DNA of 64,000 nucleotides from DASSBQ01 sp040981125 (GTDB lineage: Bacteria; Nitrospirota; Nitrospiria; Nitrospirales; Nitrospiraceae): positions 1 through 64,000 of the forward strand of contig JANRMQ010000003.1 in assembly GCA_040981125.1 (NCBI GenBank), given 5' to 3'. Of this stretch, positions 42,869 through 52,413 are shown in pieces (position 1 is the first letter of the stretch; the number at the start of each line of letters is the position of its first letter). A program made the translations under genes and the position numbers. A model generated the notes under the pieces. The model had not been told where the DNA came from. It did no database searches and saw only the letters and a program-made list of their open reading frames with translations.

Positions 42869-44620
42869 TTAGACAGATTGAATGGCTCGCATGATGTCGA
42901 CGAGACCAGCGCCCTGAAAAAAACGTTCCCGGCGAAGATCCGTCGCGGTGGACATGAAGATCTGTTTGACTCGTTCAGGCTGACCGATGAATTCCCGCCG
43001 GACGGAGAGAAAGGCGGCGATGACTCCTGAGACATGGGGAGCAGCCATGCTCGTCCCCGAGTCCTCGACGTAGGTGACGTCTTTTTCGAGCTTCATCTTC
43101 ACCTTCTCTCTCATCTCACCGGCCGCGCAGGAGAGAATCTTTTCTCCCGGCGCGACCAGATCCGGCTTCGGGCGTCCGTCGCCGGTGGGGCCTTTCGAGG
43201 AAAAATACGACACGCCGTAAATGTGCGGCATGTTGCGATGCGTCGAGCCGACGGTGATGGCTAAGTCGGCGTTGCCGGGATCATTAATGGTGAGGCTCAT
43301 GCCGGCTGAACGCGCTCCCGTAAACGCGGTTGCGAGCACGCCATACCCGGAATTTCCCGCTGCCACGACCGCGACGACGCCGGACCGGACCAGCCGATCG
43401 ACTTCTACGCACAACTGGCTTTGGCCGCAGGCGAACCATTCGGGGTCGAAGGGATACCCGACGCTCAAGTTCACTCCATGGATGCGGATGCGTCGTCCGT
43501 AGCTGTTGATCTGTTGGATGTGCCCCAAGGCGGCGATGATATTGCTGGCGCCTCCTTGTCCCGATGCGTCCAAGACCTTCAGGCTCACCAATTTACAGTG
43601 AGGCGCCATGCCGCAAATAGAAGGGAGCTCGATTGGCTCGTACGTGACGTCCCGATCGGTCTGGCCTTCATCCGGCTTGAGCATCCGCGAGTAGGCCAGA
43701 ATATCGGGATGCGGATCAACTGCTCGCGCGTTGGGTTTGGGCGGGATCCCGCCGGCCAAGATGCCGGCGACGTGCGTGCCGTGGCCGAACCCATCGACGA
43801 GCGCAGTCTTCGCGGGGTTGTCGCCGCCCGTGAAGTCGTAGTGCCATTCTTCGACTTGACCCGTAAGGTTTTTGTTGGCTTGGAAGTGCGGATGATCACC
43901 TTGGATGCCTGAATCGATCACGGCCCAGACAATGTCCTTGCCCAATGCAGAGAATGAGATCTGAGCGGCGTCGGCTTTGACCGTGCAGATGGTACTCGAG
44001 ATCAGCGGATTGAGCGGAAAATCTTCCCAGATTTGATACACGGCTCGAGCGAGCTGCGGTTTTCCCTGTTCACCACGAACCTCTTCTTTTTCCTTTCCGT
44101 CCTGCTGAACCAGCTCGCGAATGACGTTGCCTTCGAGACGGGCGAAGACGTACTGTTCATTGAAGCCGCTCTTCTTCCGATCAACCGCTTGCGCCCTGCG
44201 ATTTTCGCCCCTGCTCGAAATCAAACGCTCGATTTCCGCGAACACCCAGTCGCGCGCTTTGTCCCTGCCTTTCGGATAATCGAGATTGAGGTCGATGATG
44301 ACGGGATATGTGGCAGCGGGCCGGGACGGATCGGCGGCCCGGTCCAGGGATTCCTTGTTCAGCTTGTCGAGCAGCGGAAGCGCGATGATCGTTTTGATGA
44401 GATTCTTGGCTATTCTCTCCTCTTGAGTGGGGTTCTTGGGGCCTCGCTCACTGCCGATCGGCGGATTGGTATCAACGGCAGGCGTGGATGTTTCGCCGGC
44501 TGGAGAGGCGGACGGTTGATCTGGTGAAGGACCCGGCTGACTACTTCCGTTGTCAGATTTGGGTGACGCCATGCGCTTTTTCCCTCGTGGCGTGGGTTTC
44601 TTTGATTTCCGTTCGGGCAT
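42869..44620 (-). CDS. S8-family (subtilisin-like) serine peptidase
   Basis: A 583-residue protease with an intact triad: Asp236 in WAVIDSGIQG, His280 in GHGTHVAG and Ser524 in GTSMAAPHVSG, with oxyanion Asn423 in AAGNSG. The N-terminal 60 residues are Pro/Ser-rich and polar. Residues 70-200 form an unassigned helical region. There is no signal peptide, so it is either cytosolic or exported by a non-Sec route. GGAGGAG lies four bases before the ATG at 44620. It heads a two-gene unit with the alpha/beta hydrolase; a linked effector role is possible but not shown. Confidence 0.85.
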   Translation of the reverse strand: MPERKSKKPTPRGKKRMASPKSDNGSSQPGPSPDQPSASPAGETSTPAVDTNPPIGSERGPKNPTQEERIAKNLIKTIIALPLLDKLNKESLDRAADPSRPAATYPVIIDLNLDYPKGRDKARDWVFAEIERLISSRGENRRAQAVDRKKSGFNEQYVFARLEGNVIRELVQQDGKEKEEVRGEQGKPQLARAVYQIWEDFPLNPLISSTICTVKADAAQISFSALGKDIVWAVIDSGIQGDHPHFQANKNLTGQVEEWHYDFTGGDNPAKTALVDGFGHGTHVAGILAGGIPPKPNARAVDPHPDILAYSRMLKPDEGQTDRDVTYEPIELPSICGMAPHCKLVSLKVLDASGQGGASNIIAALGHIQQINSYGRRIRIHGVNLSVGYPFDPEWFACGQSQLCVEVDRLVRSGVVAVVAAGNSGYGVLATAFTGARSAGMSLTINDPGNADLAITVGSTHRNMPHIYGVSYFSSKGPTGDGRPKPDLVAPGEKILSCAAGEMREKVKMKLEKDVTYVEDSGTSMAAPHVSGVIAAFLSVRREFIGQPERVKQIFMSTATDLRRERFFQGAGLVDIMRAIQSV

Positions 44621-44877
44621 ACGACTCCTCCGCGAATGGCAAGCGCGTGACTATGCCGAGGCGCATACTGCAAGATCGGAACCCTGAACCGGGGCGGTAT
44701 GATACTCGGGTCAGATGGCCTAAGCAAATCAACGGAGCAACCGCATCATCGGATCGTTCAGATAATGCGTGCATTCTTCGTGTGTCTTCAGTCTATGCGA
44801 AATCGTGAGCTTAACGCATTGGAATGATCGAGCCATGGTTGATCCGGATAAGCGCTCATGGGGAATCCTCGGTTGAA

Positions 44878-45492
44878 TCAGCCGGTTGTTCGCATGAGGT
44901 AATTAAGCAAATCATTCATCAACGAGTTGACTGCCGCATAAGTGTCGGCGGGGACCGCGCGAATCCGGGCTTCTGTCTGCACATACGGACCCGGGACTAT
45001 CTCGTGCCGGGAATGTTCGATCAGCTTAGCTGCGGCCTCCGGCGCTGTTTCGAGATGAAACTGAAGCCCGATGACGTTGCGGCCGAGCTGAAATCCTTGG
45101 TTGTCGCAGGCGGGACTGCGAACGAGCCGGATTGCGTCTTGAGGCAAGTCGAACGTTTCGCCGTGCCAGTGGAATACGGTGCATTCGGCCGGGAATTGAA
45201 AGCAGTGATCGGGCGCCTTCTCGCCTTGGATCGGAAACCAACCGATCTCTTTCAATCGGTTGGGATAGACACGGGCGCCAAGGCTGTTCGCGATCAATTG
45301 AGCACCAAGACAAATACCCAGCAGCGGAATGCCGTGGGTGATCGCATCACGGAGAAATTGTTTTTCCGCCTTGAGCCAAGGCAATCGATCTTCGTCATTC
45401 ACACTCATCGGACCGGGCCCGGCGATAATGAAATCGAGGCCCCGGATGCTCGGCATCGGCTCGTTCAAAAACAATTTGGTGGAAGTCAGCAC
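44878..45492 (-). CDS. class I glutamine amidotransferase, N-terminus probably frameshifted
   Basis: The frame encodes a GATase1 domain: LGICLGAQLIANSLGA holds the nucleophile Cys, and GLQFHLET holds the catalytic His and Glu. Homologous enzymes start about 25 residues earlier with QHVPFEGLGSI. That peptide is present in frame upstream of the GTG at 45492, but no start codon precedes it. The only ATG (45569) is one base out of frame across a run of six T (minus strand) near 45553-45558. A lost T would explain this, as mutation or sequencing error. The true locus is probably 44878-45569. Confidence 0.7.
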   Translation of the reverse strand: MLTSTKLFLNEPMPSIRGLDFIIAGPGPMSVNDEDRLPWLKAEKQFLRDAITHGIPLLGICLGAQLIANSLGARVYPNRLKEIGWFPIQGEKAPDHCFQFPAECTVFHWHGETFDLPQDAIRLVRSPACDNQGFQLGRNVIGLQFHLETAPEAAAKLIEHSRHEIVPGPYVQTEARIRAVPADTYAAVNSLMNDLLNYLMRTTG

Positions 45493-45573
45493 GGCGCTCT
45501 GGCTCTGTAGCCAGCCGTCGATGCTTCCGAGGCCCTCAAAGGGGACGTGTTGAAAAAATGGGCGTTCATGGAA

Positions 45574-46737
45574 TCAAGAATGACGACCAGGGGTTCTAAC
45601 CCGCCTTATTCTTTTGAGCCCTTCTTTTCCTCGCTGAGCCATTCTTCTTTCGCGAAGCAAGGATTGCACATACTGTTTGGTTGTACGAAGATACAGATCA
45701 AAAATGGGTCCCTCTTCTAACAGGATGCCGCAATCTCCAACTCCTTTGGATTTCTCCGCAATCTTCCATTTGTACGGGATGTATGGCGCCACAATGCCCC
45801 ATGACTGCGTCAGCGGATTGTCGTTTTCAATGATGGCCACAATGCCGAAATGGACATACGGTGACTTGATAAGCGAAAGCTTGCCTTTGCCACCAAGCGT
45901 TCGGGACTTGGATAAATAGCCATAGAATAAGGGGTCAAAATGTTTCTGGCTTCCTATCACGCCATTAACTCCGTTAGGATTGAGAAGAGTAAAATATCGT
46001 TCCAATGCTCGATTCTCAGTGTCGCTGGCGATGATTGTGATGTTGACACCACGCCGGAGAGCATCCTCTATTTCCTGTCCCCAGTTAGTAAATGCTTCTG
46101 GACTGATGCAGATAAAGGTCCAATTATCCCCTTCGGCTGAATCATCAAGTCTGCTGCTGAGTAGAGTACGTATTTTTCGCCAGTCTCGAGTGTAGCGCAG
46201 CAATCCATCAACAGCTTCGTTTAATGCTTTTGGATCTTTGAACGCTCGGGGCATTCCCGCCGTCCACGCTGCAAACTCATCAATCGCCTTGTCTCTCTGT
46301 TTTTGCGAATGCTTGTCCCAGGATAGCCTGTTTGACAGTGCAATAAGTAGACGATCGATGTCATCTATCTTATGAGCTTGCAAGACGATTCTGTCCCTGG
46401 CACTGAACTGCTCAGGAATCTCATCGGGATGGACCTCTGGAGATGTCAAAATAAAAGTATCCGAACCGATACCCCAAGCCGCTCCCAATTCAGCCTGACA
46501 CCATGGCGATTGGAGGCTCTGCCGTGAAATAAGCGCCAATATTGTTGCTTCGCGCAATTCTCTTCGAAGCCAATCTCGGATAGATGATGCTTCCGGCGGC
46601 AGCGCGTAGGACTGATGTGAGGTACATCTGAGCGAAGATGGCTGGAACTTAAAATACCGTTCTAAGCATTGAACCAACTTACGGACAAGGGGATCGTTAT
46701 GGGCATGACTCACAAATAGTTCTACAATTTCTTTCAT
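45574..46737 (-). CDS. TIR-domain protein
   Basis: A 387-residue protein. Residues 1-115 are a TIR domain: ELFVSHAHND at the start, a helix, then TILALISRQSLQSPWCQAEL, where Glu83 is in the position of the NAD-hydrolysing glutamate of bacterial TIR effectors. The C-terminal half (FICISPEAFTNWGQEIEDAL, then GVNITIIAS near residue 235) resembles a sensor or PLD-like fold, but I cannot assign it. Base composition is clearly more AT-rich than the surroundings. It lies about 500 bases from a second TIR protein gene on the same strand. An antiphage role is inferred from family and context. Confidence 0.75.
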   Translation of the reverse strand: MKEIVELFVSHAHNDPLVRKLVQCLERYFKFQPSSLRCTSHQSYALPPEASSIRDWLRRELREATILALISRQSLQSPWCQAELGAAWGIGSDTFILTSPEVHPDEIPEQFSARDRIVLQAHKIDDIDRLLIALSNRLSWDKHSQKQRDKAIDEFAAWTAGMPRAFKDPKALNEAVDGLLRYTRDWRKIRTLLSSRLDDSAEGDNWTFICISPEAFTNWGQEIEDALRRGVNITIIASDTENRALERYFTLLNPNGVNGVIGSQKHFDPLFYGYLSKSRTLGGKGKLSLIKSPYVHFGIVAIIENDNPLTQSWGIVAPYIPYKWKIAEKSKGVGDCGILLEEGPIFDLYLRTTKQYVQSLLRERRMAQRGKEGLKRIRRVRTPGRHS

Positions 46738-47250
46738 GATCCGATCGATCTGGGGTCAATGGCGGACACTAACTAGCACATTCCAATACTAAGTCAAGAT
46801 ATTTACTACATGGTTCTTGGCTAGACCGGTGTGCGCATTCGCTGTGGGCGTCACTGCCCTCGTGATCCAGCCCATTGTCGCTTGCAGCGATGTATGGTGC
46901 TAGATGTCTAAATGAAACGTGTTGTAGAAAGTATGCCTTCATTTCCCATAGGGTGAAAGGTGACATTGACAGTACATCGCACCGGAATTTCGAGGACGTA
47001 CGTCAGTTCACGCCGGTACGCTCGCCTCCGACCGCATGGCCGCACCAGGGCGAGCCGATACCTCGCGGTACCGGTTGTGCGAGGACATGCCAGGGATGCG
47101 CGTGACGGCATGATCCCTTAAGAGGTCCAGATCCTCTTTATACTGCTCAACACGATAAAGGCGTCAATACTCGGAGAACAGTGGGACGTCATTCAAATTG
47201 CTGATTTCAGCGCCCGGATGCGAATGCTGAAAGAGATTTCACTAATTCCA
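46738..47250. other. spacer between the TIR genes, containing a gene-end repeat
   Basis: No intact gene. At 47007-47100 it contains a degraded copy of the 3' end of the FAD oxidoreductase gene (see the repeat entries). The rest is AT-rich, with no recognisable frame. The promoter of the TIR gene at 45574-46737 must be here. Confidence 0.5.
47007..47100. repeat. direct repeat A: copy of the oxidoreductase 3' end
   Basis: The 50 bases at 47007-47056 match 50976-51024 with one substitution and one inserted base. The next roughly 37 bases match at about two thirds of positions. The minus strand still encodes an HVLAQPVPRGIGSPWC-like tail related to the end of the FAD oxidoreductase, but frameshifted. 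Together with repeat B it brackets the TIR/NB-ARC/TPR gene. Confidence 0.75.
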
Positions 47251-50200
47251 TCACCGTCGAAAGAGGCGAGCTAGGAATCCATTCTTTTTGATCGAGGAGG
47301 TCACCTCTTTCTTGTATTGAGTTGGTATACTGTGCCACCAGGATTCTGCCAATTTCCGAATGTGGCAACCAATCTGTGTGAGGTTCCTAGGATTTGAGAA
47401 GACTAGTTTCGCTAAATGCAATCGAAAGACCGCGACCGCATTCAGTGGTTGGTTTGCTTCGACAAAGTCCTGGGTTAGGTCCCAAGCCGCAGTGATGGTC
47501 GCGTCATGAATTTTCCCCAACCTTTCTCCGGATGCGTTTAGAATAGATCGATGTATGGCAATGGCCTCGTCGATCCTTCCGCATTCCCTCAGAAGACATC
47601 CGAGATTATTCCGAACGCCTAGAGCCTGTTCGCTCGCCATACCATATAAAGTGCCGCATTCCGAAAGACATGTCCGTAGTAATTCTTCAGCAGTCCCATA
47701 TTCTTTCAGCTGTAGGTTTTTCAGGGCGGAGGAATTCAAGCCGACTAATTCGGCCTCGCTTAAAGATGTTGGAAATAATTCCTTTAAACCAGCCTCCAGG
47801 CATATTGTCTGTAGAGCCTGAACGAGACTCTGCTTCAGGTGCTTGACTGGCTCAGTTTCACTTCCATCATTGATGCTGTTAAATGGGGCATTCTCAAGTG
47901 CTCGCCTTATCTCATCTTCCTTCCCTTCCATGAGCAACGCAGTCACGTATGCTGTAAGGCTTGCTGAATAATGAGGGTGCGTTTCAAGCCAGCCCATTTC
48001 CCTACAGTCGGCTAAAGCTTGCTGCGCATACGCCGTTGCCTTTGCAGGAGTCATTAGTTCAAGCCAGGTGTTTGCCAATTCAACGAGCAAACCGACACGT
48101 ATCGGATTGCCTGCTGGGAATTGGATAACATGGCTGTTCCATACGTCCTCTAGTATTTTGACACAGCGGGATGCATATCCGAAGTGCCGTTGGATATGCT
48201 CTAGATCTATTAGCACAGTAATGGACATTTGTAGGAGATTCGCTTCATCTTTCCCTCTTCTTAGATTACGGTCAATAAGTGAACCAACTTGCTGAAATTC
48301 GACCTGAGCCTGAGCGAGATTTCCCTGTTGCTTCAGTGCCTTTCCATAGGCATGTAAAGCCCCTATCGTCCTGAAATCGTCTTCTCCGTAAACGGCCATG
48401 CAGCCTTCAGCGACTTCTCGCAGGAGACCAGTAGCCTCCGCAGTATCCCCAATTGCTCGGAGCACGATGCCGAGCTTGTTCTTGATATTCATTTTCGTAT
48501 CGCGTCCTTTTGAGCCCAGTATTGTTTCAGCTACCCTGAGCAATTCGCGATAGTTTGCAATCGCCAACGTCATTGCACCACGTACCATCTCGTACTCGGC
48601 CAGCCAGATGAGCAGCTGAAATTCGGCTGGGGTTGTGATTCTTGCCGTGAGGTGATAGGCGTGAACAATGTGTGGCTTTAGCACCGGATGGACGAGAGGG
48701 TCTAAAACGCTTGGTGCGTCTGCATAAGGAGATTTGTCGCTCATGAGTTGATTAAAAGCCGCAATTGCACCTCGCCGAAGACTTTCAGCACGACCTTGTG
48801 ACGGGTGGCCGTACTGGATAGCGCGTCGAACCAGTGGATGTACCATCGCGCTGCTGTCTGACTCGCCCATAGATGTAAGCAGAGAATGCATCTCTGCTTG
48901 CCGATAGCCAAGGACGGCGTTCCGATCTGCCGATGTCCCAGCAATCGAGTCAGCGGTTGCCAATACCTTAGAGACGAGACTGTTCTGCAACGGAGCGTTT
49001 CCGAGTTGCGATGCAATCAAGAGATAATCGTATCCTTTCTCGCCTAGCATCTTTATACTGCGGCGGAGGGTGACCGCAATGTTTACCTCCTCTCGTCGTC
49101 CATGTGTGCCCATTAGCTCACTGGCAAAGGCTAGCTCATCCTGCGACGGATTGGTGAGGGCTTTCAAAAAGGAGGAAAACGAATGAAGGTCCCCGCCCGT
49201 CGTCAGGGCTGTTGCTGAAAGTGTCAGCGCCAAGGGATGAAAACCGATCTCAGAAAGAATCGCCCGGGCGCTTGCCTCTTCGATACCAGACATAGGCGTT
49301 CGCTTGCTAGTGAGCAGTGCGTATGCTTCATCCTCAGATAGTCCCTCAACAACTATCCGCGAACCGACGTCCTCGTAATGAGACGCTCTGGTGGTAATTA
49401 TGGTTCTCCCAAGGTGGCCCTCTGGCGCCAACCACTGCAAAAGTCTGCCGGCTGGTAGATTGCTCGGCAGGTCGTCGACGATCCAGAGGTATGGCTTTTG
49501 TCGGGTGGCGAAGTAAGCTCGCAAATCGTCCTTCACAGATCGGGTTCCGATATCCAGATCGAGAGCCTTGACAATTTCAAGCAACTCAGAATTCAGATGA
49601 CGTTCATCTTGATCGACCCGCTCTCCTGATTCGAATGAACTCGAAGAACCACGCAGCCAAAAGATCCCTCCCGGATAAGCTGCCTCGAACAGCAAAGCGT
49701 ATTGCCGTGCGAGGACCGACTTGCCGACTCCGCCGATTCCGGTGAGTTGAACGATCGGAGCACCGGGCATGGTACCCGTCATTGGAAAGGCTTCCTTATG
49801 TAAAGCGGAGTGAATATCCCAAAGTTCCTTAGAACGACCAACGAATCCTTCATGCCCATCACGCGGGCTACCGCTCCAGGGAATATTCCCCAGCGCCGAC
49901 GACCCCAGCGAGCCCTCAATGGCAGAGACCTTTCGTTCAATAGCGGCAGCCATTACGACATATTCACTATCGCGGTTGATTCGTGGCACGAGGAATAACT
50001 GGTCGCGAAGATTGATCGGCTGAATATGTAACTCTGTCGCCTCTGGATTCACCACGTAGAGGCGATCAATAACAGGTCCTTGGCGTTGTGCCGCGATGTA
50101 CGCATGTCTCAGTTCCCACTGGCAAGCCCGGGACTTGGAGTACGCGGCTGAGTACCACGCAGCGACAGCTTTCGATTGGGCCAATCCTTGATCGATCGAA

Positions 50201-50349
50201 TACTGAATGCTCTCAAGTTTCTCAATTTCGCGTGAGTCTCTAAAGACCCGGAGCTTAAGGTGTTCACAGGCATGTACAAGCCGGTCGACTTGCTCCGTAT
50301 CCGTATGGCGGTAACTGATGAACAGGTCATATGCGGGTCTTGGGGTCAT
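47251..50349 (-). CDS. TIR / NB-ARC / TPR STAND protein (NLR-like)
   Basis: A 1032-residue protein. The TIR domain is at 1-130 (YDLFISYRHTDTEQ; Glu79 in ACQWEL at the catalytic position). The NB-ARC ATPase is at about 165-450, with Walker A GIGGVGKS (204-211), Walker B YLWIVDDLP (287-295), TIITTRASH and GFHPLALTLSA. Helical TPR-like repeats run from about 590 to 1000. This is the architecture of bacterial STAND/NLR-like immune proteins: ligand binding by the repeats drives oligomerisation and TIR NADase activity. The function is inferred. AGGAG precedes the ATG. Lower GC and flanking direct repeats indicate acquisition. Confidence 0.88.
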   Translation of the reverse strand: MTPRPAYDLFISYRHTDTEQVDRLVHACEHLKLRVFRDSREIEKLESIQYSIDQGLAQSKAVAAWYSAAYSKSRACQWELRHAYIAAQRQGPVIDRLYVVNPEATELHIQPINLRDQLFLVPRINRDSEYVVMAAAIERKVSAIEGSLGSSALGNIPWSGSPRDGHEGFVGRSKELWDIHSALHKEAFPMTGTMPGAPIVQLTGIGGVGKSVLARQYALLFEAAYPGGIFWLRGSSSSFESGERVDQDERHLNSELLEIVKALDLDIGTRSVKDDLRAYFATRQKPYLWIVDDLPSNLPAGRLLQWLAPEGHLGRTIITTRASHYEDVGSRIVVEGLSEDEAYALLTSKRTPMSGIEEASARAILSEIGFHPLALTLSATALTTGGDLHSFSSFLKALTNPSQDELAFASELMGTHGRREEVNIAVTLRRSIKMLGEKGYDYLLIASQLGNAPLQNSLVSKVLATADSIAGTSADRNAVLGYRQAEMHSLLTSMGESDSSAMVHPLVRRAIQYGHPSQGRAESLRRGAIAAFNQLMSDKSPYADAPSVLDPLVHPVLKPHIVHAYHLTARITTPAEFQLLIWLAEYEMVRGAMTLAIANYRELLRVAETILGSKGRDTKMNIKNKLGIVLRAIGDTAEATGLLREVAEGCMAVYGEDDFRTIGALHAYGKALKQQGNLAQAQVEFQQVGSLIDRNLRRGKDEANLLQMSITVLIDLEHIQRHFGYASRCVKILEDVWNSHVIQFPAGNPIRVGLLVELANTWLELMTPAKATAYAQQALADCREMGWLETHPHYSASLTAYVTALLMEGKEDEIRRALENAPFNSINDGSETEPVKHLKQSLVQALQTICLEAGLKELFPTSLSEAELVGLNSSALKNLQLKEYGTAEELLRTCLSECGTLYGMASEQALGVRNNLGCLLRECGRIDEAIAIHRSILNASGERLGKIHDATITAAWDLTQDFVEANQPLNAVAVFRLHLAKLVFSNPRNLTQIGCHIRKLAESWWHSIPTQYKKEVTSSIKKNGFLARLFRR

Positions 50350-50975
50350 CCTACACTCCTTGGGCGGCTGTCTGATCTACAAAAGTCTGCGCTATGCAAG
50401 GATCAGGTTCGGGCTTGCATCCGTCGGACAGTCTTTCTCAAATTCAGTTGGTATTCCGCCTCCTCGCAGCCGAACACCAACGCTTACTACATTTTTCGAT
50501 CACAGGCTAGGCAGCCAGGTCTTTCGCATGTGTAGGGCTTTCCACTCCGAACTGTGCGCATCTACTCGATAGTTTTCATTTCTACAGCACGAATAACGTT
50601 TGAAACAGCACAAGCCTTACTATCTTGAGACCGATCCGAGCAGGACGGAATTGTACTCACTTGCCGCATGAATGCAAGGCGCTTTCAACGATGAATACCA
50701 CTAATGCGTGTCTACGCTCGCGTGGAATGGATGCACGGCGAGGTTGGCGCTATCGGGTCGGATGCCGCTTCATGAATGCAGATCAGGCAGAGGTGCGACG
50801 GCATCGCGCCGCCTCGTGCGGCCTTAGAGGAGCACCGACCAAACGATACGATTAGGAATCAGGTCTCGGCTCAACGCATGATGGCGCTACCGAGGCCGTG
50901 CACCGTTTGTCAATCGAGCTGCTTAGCCTTTTCTTTGCGAACCCTTCCTTCCTTCATGACGCCGGCGTGTCACAA
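50350..50975. other. spacer inside the repeat-bounded segment
   Basis: About 625 bases with no supported gene. Short open frames (for example 50625-50855) have no start signals or family features. The first 100 bases should hold the promoter of the TIR/NB-ARC gene. No integrase, tRNA or inverted repeat of a transposon is visible. Confidence 0.4.
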
Positions 50976-51069
50976 TTCATGCCGGTACGCTCGCCTCCGA
51001 CCGCATGGCGCACCAGGGCGAGCCTGTGCCTTGCGGGGCCGGTCGCGCGAGCACGCGCCAGAGCATGTG
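50976..51069. repeat. direct repeat B: native 3' end of the oxidoreductase gene
   Basis: This covers the stop codon (50977-50979, minus strand) and the last 30 codons of the FAD oxidoreductase. Its first 49 bases are nearly identical to 47007-47056. It may represent the gene-proximal attachment site of an element carrying the TIR/NB-ARC gene. Confidence 0.75.
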
Positions 51070-52356
51070 CGGAGACAGAAGCGAAACAGGCGGCGCAAAC
51101 AGGTTCAGAACATCGAAAAACTTTCGGCAGACCACCGGATCTTCCGAAGCCACCGCGTGGACACGCTCCAGATACCGGTTCATCATGCAGAAGCCGGGCG
51201 GTCGCTTTCCTTCAACTTGTGGAAAACGAAGGTCCTCGGCTGTAGCGATGAGCCATGGGATATCGATAATCTTTCTGGCGCTGCGATAGAAGCGCGATGC
51301 CGGATCGTCCAGGCTCCCTTGCAGGCTCTCCTCGAGTGCTACGGCTTCAAGCGCCGCCACCGACATGCCCTGTCCATAGATCGGGTTAAAATGGCATAGG
51401 GCGTCGCCCACGACGAGAAAGCCCTTCGGAAAAGTCCGCATGTTCTCATACAGCCTCCGTTGATAGGCGGGAAATCGATAGCTTGCGATCCGGCTCAGCG
51501 GTCGTGCCGTGCGTATGAGATCATGCACCGCTGAAATCGGCAGGCTCTCGGCGAACTTCAGCCATCCCCGCTCATCTGCCGGCGGGTAGTCTCCCATCGT
51601 CCCGACCAATGTGACGATCCACCGGTCGCCTTCAGCGGCGAGGACCGCGGCATACCTGGTATCTTGAGGCGGCGTACCCGATACGACTCCTCCTGATGAG
51701 CCGAAGAACTCGCCCGTTCGGCGTTCGAAGATGCGGGTCGCGTAACCTACATTGACCTTCAGGACCACCGTCTCGGGTTGTCTGAATCCCCATTGTTCAA
51801 GCCATTGTGATGATCGTGATCTTTTGCCGGTGGCATCGACGATCAGATCTCCGGCGAGTTGCTCCTCGACATTGCGATCCCGGCGTCGCACGATGAGTCC
51901 GGTTACTCGTCCGGCCTGTCCATCGAAGATCGGCGTTGCCCCTTCGGTCCCATCGAGAAAGACTATGTTTGGAAGTTCCTTCACCCGTCGGCGAATGGCG
52001 GACTCCAGAGAGGGCCGGCTTACCGTAAGGCCACGGAGGCCCGAATCAAAGCGCAATTTCCAATGACCATACTGAAACCAGAGAAAATCTCCCGTGACAT
52101 CGCTGAAGGGAGCGCCGAGCTTGTTCAACTCCTCCATCATGCCCGGAAAATATCGATCCATCACTCGGTAGCCGCTGGCCAATAGCCCATGGGCGTGCGC
52201 AGACTGCGGGACACCGGAGCGCGTCTCCGGTCCGTTCGGCAACCGATCGCGATCCACAACGATCACGCGGGTAAAATGGCCGCTCAGCGCGCGTGCCGCA
52301 AGTAAGCCGCTGATGCTGGCCCCGAGCACGATGGCTGTTGAATGGCGGTTATTCAC
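50977..52356 (-). CDS. FAD-dependent oxidoreductase (monooxygenase-like)
   Basis: A 459-residue flavoprotein. AIVLGASISGLLAARAL is the dinucleotide-binding motif, with an acidic end at VVDRD. VVGDALCHFNPIYGQGMSVA carries the second FAD motif (GD) and the GQGM loop of the PHBH/squalene-epoxidase-like group. It probably hydroxylates or oxidises a hydrophobic substrate, which is unknown. Its last 30 codons are duplicated 3.9 kb away, beyond the TIR/NB-ARC gene. No membrane anchor is seen. Confidence 0.8.
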   Translation of the reverse strand: MNNRHSTAIVLGASISGLLAARALSGHFTRVIVVDRDRLPNGPETRSGVPQSAHAHGLLASGYRVMDRYFPGMMEELNKLGAPFSDVTGDFLWFQYGHWKLRFDSGLRGLTVSRPSLESAIRRRVKELPNIVFLDGTEGATPIFDGQAGRVTGLIVRRRDRNVEEQLAGDLIVDATGKRSRSSQWLEQWGFRQPETVVLKVNVGYATRIFERRTGEFFGSSGGVVSGTPPQDTRYAAVLAAEGDRWIVTLVGTMGDYPPADERGWLKFAESLPISAVHDLIRTARPLSRIASYRFPAYQRRLYENMRTFPKGFLVVGDALCHFNPIYGQGMSVAALEAVALEESLQGSLDDPASRFYRSARKIIDIPWLIATAEDLRFPQVEGKRPPGFCMMNRYLERVHAVASEDPVVCRKFFDVLNLFAPPVSLLSPHMLWRVLARPAPQGTGSPWCAMRSEASVPA

Positions 52357-52413
52357 TGCGCGTTCCCGGTTTGCCAGGGTTAATGACGGAGTGCCTTGTG
52401 ATACGCGGCCTCG

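Noticed and set aside
46738..47250. Possible transposon between the TIR genes
   Set aside because: No transposase frame and no terminal inverted repeats; the only repeat is the copied gene end, which fits site-specific integration or duplication better.
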